Shown here: positions 55,454-64,000 of the stretch, piece by piece
Position numbering within the stretch: position 1 is the stretch's first letter
Layout: the number at the start of each line of letters is the position of its first letter
Origin: Terebella lapidaria
Lineage: Eukaryota; Annelida; Polychaeta; Terebellida; Terebellidae
Direction of reading: 5' to 3'
Assembly: GCA_949152475.1 (NCBI GenBank)
Contig: OX424556.1
Span: forward strand, 54,704,451-54,768,450
Length of the DNA stretch: 64,000 nt
Program-made: the position numbers and the translations under genes
Notes under the pieces: generated by a model
Told to the model about the DNA's origin: nothing
The model's database searches: none
What the model saw: only the letters and a program-made list of their open reading frames with translations

Positions 55454-56484
55454 ATTTTACGTTCTTTGTGATCTGTGACGTCACGGGGGAACGACCGCGC
55501 TGGTTAAGACGTTTGTCGTTTGCAGGTGTTTTTTAATTGCGGGTTTTTGGAGAGATTCCATTCATCACTACTATATCAATAGGTATGGGAATTTTGTAAT
55601 TATGCAGCATGGGTAACCGTACGTAGTGTCGGCGAAGGTTCTACACATCGGGAAGGTGTCAGCCTTTTCCATGTTTTCTACTTTCCGAATAATCCATGAC
55701 ATAGCCAGTTTACACAGGCCTACATATAGGGCCTACGCCCAATAGCTTCTGTCTGTAGTTCAGCGATAGGCGTATCGTGATGTAACTTGACAAAGGTATG
55801 CCAATATTTTTGGCAGGTCTACTTTACCTGGGAATCAAACGGCGATTTAATTCTTTCAGCTCAAAAAGCTAGCATTATCAGAGCCGTAGGCCTATTACCG
55901 CACAGGCCGACTAGGCCCAGGCCTAGGGGGTGGAATTTTAGGCGGGCGCCATTTCTCAGAGAACTTGTTTACGCAGATTATCGTTGTTGTTGAATCGGAA
56001 TACGATCACGCATACAATGATATTCTGCCAATAACCTCCCCCCCCCCCCCACCTCTCTCCTAAAATCTTGAATCCTAATGAAAGTCAATGCGCCGCCACA
56101 ACCAGTCGCACTGAGCGTGTACGGAAATTGGGGTGGGGGTAGACGCAGGTTATTCTTGAAAGAAAAAAATCAACTGTTGCCGTAAAACAAACAAATCCAA
56201 TACGTTACAGTATATTGAACAGTGTGATTTTCCTGTCAAAAAAACATTGCATCTAGACATAAATCCCCATATTCTTCTGCTGCCCGCCACCTAAGAAGAA
56301 TGTTGTTTAAAATCACTTGAAATGAATGATCTAAAAATCAAGTTGACAATGTCTAAATCTGGAACATGATCTTGAATTCAGATAATTTGCATAAAAAACT
56401 CATTGTCTGAGAAGTTCAAAATTGAAATCGGGAGCGTCACAGAATGCTCCTGCGCGTCCACATTTTCTGCTTAATTTGGGTTAA

Positions 56485-56897
56485 CGTAGTATGCTACAAA
56501 CAGGGATGTAATGAATTGTCAAATTTTAAAAGTTATATCTTGAATATTATCTCTTCAAAATAACATATTTTATAGAGTAACTGATCAGCATTCTAATACT
56601 GAAAAGAAAATAAGGGGTCACCGTGCTGGTTTCTTCAACATATTCGATAAAAAATCACAAACATAAAAATGACTTAATTTATGGGGTTTTTTTACACATT
56701 TTTTGCCCATATTCACATCTTGCATCTTGTTTTCCAAGAGAACGGATACGGTGACCCCCTATTTTCTTTTCAGTTTTAGGATGCCGATCAGTTACTCTAT
56801 AAAATATGTCATTTTGAAGCTCTAGATTTTGTTCATACAGTCATTTATTTTGAAAAACTGTTTGACCCCCTCCCCTCACTGTTTGGAGCGGACTACC
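56485..56897. mobile_element. 413-bp palindromic TTAA MITE
   Basis: TTAA at 56481-56484 and 56898-56901; element I has one TTAA at 48239-48242 in the same context. Ends CGTAGTATGCTACAAACAG and the inverse of GGTAGTCCGCTCCAAACAG. Most of the body folds on itself (AAGGGGTCACCGTG versus CACGG..GGTGACCCCCT arms). Non-coding. Confidence 0.8.
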
Positions 56898-58071
56898 TTA
56901 AATGGTGCAATCCTTTGAGAGCAGCATTTTTGTGTGAAAAAGGCTACACCCCAACGTCTTCTTATGGGTCTAGCACACAGTATGCTTCTAAATGGGAATT
57001 GATCCCTGAGCTTTCGGTTTTTGGCTGACATGTTGTAGAAAAACAGTGTGGCAGAATTTTTAAAATATGAGTAGCCTACGTGTATTGTGTATATCGATAC
57101 GAACACCAGAAACTACGGACATGGCCCTACATCTCAATGAGGGGGTAGTGGGTCGAACCAGAAGGAGAAGGAGGGGCCTAAACGTACATTATCAGAGTTC
57201 TTACTGTAATGAACCCGATTTAATATGCAAAAGAATCGATATTTGAGCGTTTGTTTCAGTAGAGGTCGAAACTGTGATTTTGTGAAAATATTGCCAATAT
57301 CATTCCCACTATAACACACCTATATCCTTATTTTCAGGTTGATAGTACTTGTTATATAAAGGTAATACGTATGAACTAAATATCGATTGATATTGTATTG
57401 CTTTCTAATACATGTATATAAATGTAGAAGAAAGCAAATATTTAATTTATAGGCCTCACAACGAGATTTCTCGAAACTGTGTGGCATACCATTCTACAGT
57501 ATAACCATCATGCCTGATCACAGAGTAGGCCTAGCATTACATGTAAATTTCCGCCAACGAACAAGTCAATCATTTGTCTAATCGCTGGCACATCTAAAAA
57601 TAATGTAATTATACCAGTGTTAATATAATATCGGACACATTCATTTGAATATCTATTTATTACGCCCTCAACCTAACCCCCACTCTCCCGCAGGATCGCA
57701 TCAAGGTTTATCCCGTCTGGATTTTCACCTGCTGGGGAGAAAGGTGTGTGAGTGCTGGGTAGAGGTTTTACGTGTTAATCCCCCATGTCACTCACAGTAT
57801 TGGATGTATGTGTGATAGTTTACCGGATAATATCCATAATTTCTACTTTGTATTTTGTATCTCATTTGTAGGCCTACCTGGTATGCATGTTTAGCTCTAG
57901 CGAAACATTGTACAACTGGTGTGAATCAGATCCCGATTAGATCGTGTATCTTGTGCCCCCCCCCCCCCCCCGCCCCCATAAACAGCCTGAAACACATCTT
58001 CGTCATACAACCCCCCCCCCCCTCACCCCAGCCCTAACCCCGTTCATCAGTGCTTTGTCCCATACAAAATT

Positions 58072-58212
58072 GACCTATCGCCAATGCTTCCAAAAGTTGT
58101 CCGAGTTTCACAAATTACGTCAGCAAACTTCTCTTTGGCCAATAAAATCGTTTTGCAGAATGCGTCGTAAATGGCGTAAAAAGACTCGGACAAATTGATT
58201 CACCGATAGGTC
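58072..58212. mobile_element. 141-bp MITE, GACCTATCG ends
   Basis: Ends GACCTATCG and CGATAGGTC, flanked by AATT (58068-58071 and 58213-58216). Element I has the uninterrupted CAAAATTGCAACC at ~53985. Confidence 0.7.
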
Positions 58213-58461
58213 AATTGCAACCACTTCCCAGCGTCAAAGATTCTGTACAGATAATCTTTTCCCCCGTGACGTCAGAAACGTCATTTTACGTAAAAAGATG
58301 CTGACCGCTCTCCACGTGGAATATCGGTCTTCGGACCGCTGTAGATCTCATCTGTGTGTTCCGAAAGGCTCTATTTCCGTATGTATGCATATATACATGA
58401 AAACTATTGCATGTAGAACAATTTAATAATCACATCAAATATCATGTCCATGGCCCTTTAA

Positions 58462-58737
58462 AATGGTGGACCAAGATAGGCCTATACTCCAGCAAACTTC
58501 CACATGTCGAAAATATTGAAGGAACCAACGAGTGGACGACAAACGAAAAACCATGACAATATGGCCAGGATATCTGGCCTGCACGGAAAATGCTTTATTT
58601 TTTTTCAGAAATTGATACCGAGAAAGAAACCATTTATCCTACTACGCCTCGTGTATGTGTCTAGTACATATCTCGCACACATCTTTACTTCCGATCGATA
58701 TTCTTAGAAAACATTGAAGAGTTTTTTTTTTTTTTAA
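58462..58737 (+). repeat. Duplicated unit, copy A part 3
   Basis: Parallels 63084-63365, ~96% identical, from AATGGTGGACCAAG to a T-run ending TTAA. Confidence 0.85.
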
Positions 58738-59613
58738 AGTACTAGGAACATGAAAATATGATGTGAACTCAAATGAGAGACCTGCTTTTCCTGAGTAAAA
58801 TGCAGTTTACTGCATGTCGATATCTCGGCCATTTTAGTGTCACATTTTGGCAGGTTATGACATATGCTGGATTGAACACTTCTGGATTTTACGAGAAGCT
58901 AATTAGTATGCAAATGAGGTATTCATGACGTAGAAGGGGGAATATCTTTAATTAGGCAAGTTTGAGTCTTAATATAATTGATCTGGTCAGAATTATTGCA
59001 AACCTAAACTTCAAACATTGATAGGCATGGTCAATAATCAGTGTTGTTCAAAGTGTTACTGTTGCCATTGTTACTATTCACCTGCTGGAGTCCCTAGCAA
59101 CCATTGGTTACTATGGGTCCTAACTGCCAGAAATAGGGGTTTTGACAGAATTTGATTATTGCACATTAATTATGCATGTTGAGTCAATCCATTTTCACCT
59201 TTGGTTTTGTTTGCTTAACGATATGACTGTGGATTTAGGCCATAGCAACCCTGGTTGCTAAGGGCCTTATATCAATACTGGTGACCTTGGCAACTATCCG
59301 GATGTGAAATTCATTGACTATCAATTATGTAGAGCATGTGGAATAAGCTTTGTTGAATAATTGCAATTTCTTAATACTTTAATATGCCATTAAAATCATC
59401 TAATTAAAAAATGTTCCCCCTGTGATGTCATGCATACAAATTTGCATATTAATGAGCTATATGATTTTTCAAATTGTAATTTGGGCAATTTGAACTTTGA
59501 AGCACTGTAACTTTTGAAGGAATTGAGATATTCACATGCTGTAAAAACCGTTCTGATCAGCTCACATGGTGCTTTAATCTGAGCTCACATCATATTTTCA
59601 TGTTCCTAGTACT
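58738..59613. mobile_element. 876-bp TTAA element, AGTACTAGGAACATG ends
   Basis: Ends AGTACTAGGAACATGAAAAT and its inverse (~29-bp TIR). TTAA at 58734-58737 and 59614-59617; copy B shows the unfilled site (TTTTAAATACCTG at ~63360). Interior has GGTTGCTA/TAGCAACC phrases in both orientations; no gene. Confidence 0.8.
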
Positions 59614-60237
59614 TTAAAATACCTGTCGATCAGCAAAACCGAAAGTAATGGAAAGTCCAGTTTCCCCATCAAGTGTACTAGTAGAATGACGCATGTATAA
59701 TTGATATGCAAACATATGCATAGAGAAGACTCTTCTCTATGATGCGTATCAAGTTTTCAATAGTTCGACAACAAACATACTGGTTGTTGTCCAACTAGTT
59801 GCTAAGTGCAGGGGGGGGGGGGGGTTGTAGTGGGGGGGGGTGTAGTGGGGGGGGGGTGTAGTGGGGGGGGGGGGGGCGTGTGTTGAGCTCTTGGGTGTGT
59901 CGTGAGTTGCTCTCTATTTAATGTTCATAACAGAATTGCACACTGTCGCGTGAACAACTGCCTTGAATATGTGGTGAGAAAATAGTCGCAACAACCGTGG
60001 ACGCAAGGTATAGGGCCTATCGACGTATGTGTGAACTGTAAGTCCTAAATTCAAGCATACAAAATAATAATGTATTAGTTATAGGAAAATTATGTTATAT
60101 TGACATTTGTATATACATAATATCCTACAATACGCACTGCAAAACAGGGCTCCGTCGCGTTAAATATGTTGGTGTATGCGATACAAGCCCTCGGATGCGA
60201 TATTTCTGTCGCATCCGATCTTTTCAGAAATGGCTAT
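59614..60237 (+). repeat. Duplicated unit, copy A part 4
   Basis: Parallels ~63363-63952. Includes the AGAGAAGACTCTTCTCT hairpin, G-homopolymer tracts with TGTAGTGG spacers (59811-59875) and a GGATGCGATATTTCTGTCGC hairpin near 60193. Confidence 0.85.
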
Positions 60238-60958
60238 TACTGTGTACAGCGCTGTATAATTATGTATAATGACAAAACTAGGTGAGTGTGTTTTCCAGCA
60301 CGCGGGAAAGATCGAGTTTGAACTGGCGGAAGAATACAAGAGAGCACGAGACCGAAGGTCGAGTGCTTTCTGATGTTCTTCCGCCAGTTCAAACGAGATC
60401 TTTCCCGTGTGCTGGAAAACACACGAAACAGGTTTTGTTTTTATCACATGCTATGAATTTATGATTCTGAAATATTTGAAAACCCAACCCCTGTAAATTA
60501 AAGTGAAATTGTACCGAAAATTGCGAGAACTTATCACATTTTTTTTATTGTACTCGAGGACCCCTTCTACTGATGAGTAGAATACCCGTAATCATGTGCG
60601 TTGCTAGGAAACAATATAAACAATGCAGATCACCGGGTCGTCAAATACTTTGTATTATGACGTCATAGTGGTTGTACGTTTTCTGCATTGTTATATGTTA
60701 CTAAGGCTGAATCGCATGAAGTTACAATTGTCACGTCATAGAACACTCGTGCTTTCGTTGTTGTTTCACATTAAGAAAAGTGCATGTGAATACGTGAAAT
60801 GTGAAGCAAAAATGTGAAAAAAAAAATAGTGCAAACATGATGTTTCCGACAAAGGTTATCACACTGTCGGAAATCACTGTGTGTTCCTACTGTTTGTAGT
60901 TAAAGATAAATTTATAGCATGTGATAAACAGTCAATACAGCGCTGTACACAGAAAAAA
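60238..60958. mobile_element. 721-bp hAT-like element, 8-bp duplication ATGGCTAT
   Basis: Left tip TACTGTGTACAGCGCTGTAT, right tip the inverse of CTGTGTACAGCGCTGTAT after an A-run. ATGGCTAT flanks both sides (60230-60237, 60959-60966) and copy B has a single ATGGCTAT at 63945-63952. An 8-bp duplication fits hAT. A large internal hairpin at 60288-60425 (arms with CCAGCACGCGGGAAAGATC / GATCTTTCCCGTGTGCTGG) may be a nested MITE. Confidence 0.85.
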
Positions 60959-60966
60959 ATGGCTAT

Positions 60967-62340
60967 CGATCTAGAGCTATATTACGACGCTATAAACGGC
61001 ATTCAGTGGAGTCTACCGACTATAATGATCGATGACAAGCTGGTTTGTACAAATTATAGGTCTACCCAGTTAGGCCAGGAAGGAACACCTTAAATTTTAC
61101 TGTGTGCACTATTTGGCAGTTGATAGTGAATCCATAGAACTCCAACCGAGTTCTATGGTGAATCATTATCTCAATTTGTTGTTTTGAAATATCCAGAAGA
61201 CAACCATTAAGTTTGTCAGTACGTTGATAAATACTCATAACACTAAGAACAAATAATAATTTACTATTCCAATAGCTAAGTGAAATCATGGATTAGCAGC
61301 GAAATGGGGACATGGGTTAGGTCTATATTGGTAATCCAAATAGGCCTACGGCAAATTATATGAAACTATGACAAAGGAATTGAAACCTGAACCATAAGAG
61401 AATATCTATAAGAACTTTAATTATTACAACGCATACTTCTGACATGGCGAATGTGCTGCATGTGAAGAAAATTTATCACTAGAATCTTACATTGAATAAT
61501 GGCTGAAACAACATGCGTTTGGAAAATGTTGTTTAATGTATGTGTAGAAAGGGTTTGGCTTGGAAATTCACAAATATTTTTTCCCCCAATAATAGTGCCT
61601 TAAAAAATATAATTGCGTCATGTTAGTGTCATTATTTGTGTTGGCTGTTATGGCAAACAGATACACTGTATAGGCAGCAGAATTATCGATTTGTTACCTA
61701 AGTCATGCCTAGTGAATCATTGCGCTCTGCTATCACGACAAGCCGGGCCCTTGAGTGCATGGCTTTGGCGAGTACACACTGTAAAGAGGTTACGTACAGG
61801 CTAAAGGTAAAAAACATGCGCTAGAATTCAGTAGTTTTCTCTGTCCTTCAAAAATCATGAAAAAGCATGACAATTATAGCGCCTTTGATACACCGACCGT
61901 GTTTGAAAGTTGACAATCTCAACAGACTAATGGACCTATTCTAAATATCAATATAAGCTATACATTATCCCATTCAACACCAGACAAAATAAACCTCTCA
62001 GATCAGACACTTTGCAAATGCTCAATGAGTCCTTCCAAATATTGAACAACTCTGAAACATCTGGGCCTACTGGAAATCAATGAACGAAAAGTGTACTGTG
62101 AGATATGTACATTATTCACTTTTGTATATGGCACGAGCAGTGATCAAAGGACATTCGAGAAGCAGTAGAGCACAATTTCTCGACTCCACTATCATTGGCA
62201 TAGTGACATCACAGTCCCATGAATATCGATTAATTTTAGACATGCATGATCAAATTGAAAAAAAAAGGAATATCTTTATATTGCGAGGTGGGTCTATATC
62301 CAGAGAGAGAGGCACAAACAATTTGCACATGTCGTTAATG
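60967..62340. other. End of copy A (to about 61014) and unassigned spacer
   Basis: 60967-61014 parallels 63953-64000, where the window ends, so the right end of the duplicated unit is not visible. The remainder (61015-62340) shows no gene, array or element that I can support. Confidence 0.5.
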
Positions 62341-64000
62341 TACATGTACCCCATTGTGTCTAAACTTTGCATGGGATGACCTAATTAAAGCTGGAAAAAA
62401 ATAGCCCAAGGGTTAAGATAGGTTACCGGACAATACATAATAGCTATTTAATGGGTCACATCAAAATCAAAGTCACGAGAGTATTCAGTATATATGATTT
62501 CCTATATGCTCCCAATTGATTACTAAGCTGTAAATTCAATAATACGAGAGATATTAGTTATTTTATTAGTAGATCTATACAGAAATATATGGATTCCGGA
62601 AAAGTCTTTCATACATATTTTACCATTTTTGACTGCAGAAGCCAATTTACACATTTCAGGTCAAAGATTACCTTGAGACTTACCAGAGATAATCGAAGTC
62701 AAGTTCAAGGTCATCAGATCGAGTTCGAGATCCAACATATACATACTCGTGATAACCTAAAGAGGTCAATTTATTAATTTTAGGTTAGATCAGATCTTGA
62801 GACTCGTTGTCAAGGTCAGGTCATACGAACAATGACACCCCATATTATCATAATACATATCTAAGCTCTATCTACAAGAGTGTTCTCTGCAGAGGCCAGT
62901 TTACACTTCAGGTCGGACATGACCTTGAGGTTCACCACTCAAAGTCGTCTGAGGTCGTTCTGTCCCCAGACGCAGAGTCCGATTAATTTTATTAAGGGCC
63001 TTTTAGTAGGGTCTACATTTCTTGCAAAAAAAAAAAATTGCACCATATTCATACGATTCACAAATGAGTTAAAATAGTGTTCTTAAAATGGTGGACCAAG
63101 ATAGGCCTATACTCCAGCAAACTACCACATGTAGAAAATATTGAAGGAACCAACGAGTGGACGACAAACGAAAAACCATGACAATATGTCCAGGATATCT
63201 GGCCTGCACGGAAAATGCTTTATTTTTTTTTTCAGAAATTGATACCAAGAAAGAAACCATTTATCCTACTACGCCTCGTGTATGTGTCTAGTACATATGT
63301 CGCACACATCTTTACTCTCGATCGATATTCTTAAAAAACATCGAAGAGTTTTTTGTTTTTTTTTTAAATACCTGTCGATCAGCAAAACCGAAAGTAATGG
63401 AAAGTCCAGTTTCCCCGTCAAGTGTACTAGTAGAATGACGCACGTATAATTGATATGCAAACATATGCATAGAGAAGACTCTTCTCTATGATGCGTATGT
63501 AGTTGTCAATAGTTCGACAACAAACATACTGGTTGTTGTCCAACTAGTTGCTAAGTGCAGGGAGGGGGAGGGTGTAGTGGGGGGGGGGGGGGGGCGGGTG
63601 TTGAGCTCTTGGGTGTGTCGTGAGTTGCTCTCTATTTAATGTTCATAACAGAATTGCACACTGTCGCGTGAACAACTTCCTTGAATATGTGGTGAGAAAA
63701 TAGTCGCAACAACCGTGGACGCAAGGTATAGGGCCTATCGACGTATGTGTAAACTGTAAGTCCTAAATTTAAGCATACAAAATAATAATGTATTAGGTAT
63801 ATGAAAATTATGTTAAATTGACATTTGTATAACAATATCCTATAATACGCACTGCAAAACAGGGCTCCGTTGCGTTAAATATGTTGGTGTACACGAAACG
63901 AGTCCTCGGATGCGATATTTTTGTCGCATCCGATCTTTCCAGAAATGGCTATGGATCTAGAGCTATAATACGACTCTATAAATGGCATTTAGTGGAGTCT
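62341..64000 (+). repeat. Duplicated unit, copy B (uninterrupted, runs off the window)
   Basis: Matches copy A segments in order with four clean gaps corresponding to the insertions at 40124-45235, 45554-58457, 58738-59613 and 60238-60958. Includes the AGGTCA-family end near 62402-62432. Non-coding; possibly itself a mobile element because it occurs twice, ~1.3 kb apart. Confidence 0.85.

Larger units (their letters stand above)
54335..58457. mobile_element. TTAA element II (4.1 kb), AGGGCCATGG ends
   Basis: Begins AGGGCCATGGACACGA straight after the TTAA that ends element I and finishes with the inverse, followed by TTAA (58458-58461). Shared blocks with element I are ~85-92% alike by eye. 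Carries insertions 54482-55453, 56485-56897 and 58072-58212, for which element I shows empty sites. Contains poly-C tracts at 56039 and ~57955. No transposase. Confidence 0.8.

Overview
The window looks like animal nuclear DNA from a marine deuterostome invertebrate, most likely an echinoderm or hemichordate. This is inferred from a Ty3/gypsy element with the rare Gmr1-type gene order (described from deuterostomes), a long-armed foldback element, abundant AGGCCTA motifs, AT-rich composition and intron-bearing transposon genes. I find no convincing host gene, tRNA, rRNA or CRISPR. Nearly everything recognisable is mobile DNA, much of it nested.

Layout. 1-8950: an old reverse-oriented copy of an AGGTCA-rich hairpin-ended repeat family with a ~135-bp tandem array, a poly-C-rich insertion, a perfect 126-bp inverted repeat and a ~21-bp tandem array. 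8988-17345: a decayed non-LTR retrotransposon (minus strand) cut into pieces by a 4.6-kb long-TIR element (9561-14199, carrying a second LINE fragment and a partly palindromic unknown gene), a 0.58-kb MITE and a 1.1-kb CAAGGATC element. 17340-20980: a PIF/Harbinger element with a DDE transposase on the minus strand lying between exons of a plus-strand MADF/BESS-type gene. 20975-21640: a long-TIR MITE. 22584-29701: a complete gypsy element with matching 1023-bp LTRs, a 5-bp target duplication and one intact gag-pol frame. 29905-37896: a three-level nest in which a 0.76-kb MITE contains a Ty1/copia element (30591-37816), which contains a 2.77-kb foldback element (31818-34583).

39694-64000: two copies of one ~1.66-kb sequence. 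Copy B (62341-64000) is uninterrupted; copy A (39694 to about 61014) holds about 19.6 kb of later insertions: a 5.1-kb CACGGTG-ended element (5-bp duplication), two adjacent TTAA elements (8.8 and 4.1 kb), a 0.88-kb TTAA element and a 0.72-kb hAT-like element (8-bp duplication). The two large TTAA elements are relatives and serve as empty sites for each other's insertions. This lets insertion ends and target duplications be read to the base without any outside data.

The most interesting signals are: (1) a family of at least four TIR elements with CAARGAT ends and consistent 7-bp target duplications; (2) the CACGGTG element with a 5-bp duplication; (3) the foldback element inside copia, whose insertion added a multiple of three bases; (4) a copia element whose gag start codon lies in the LTR and whose primer-binding site lies in gag codons; (5) the Gmr1-order gypsy element. 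Calls rest on reading the sequence; no database search was possible.
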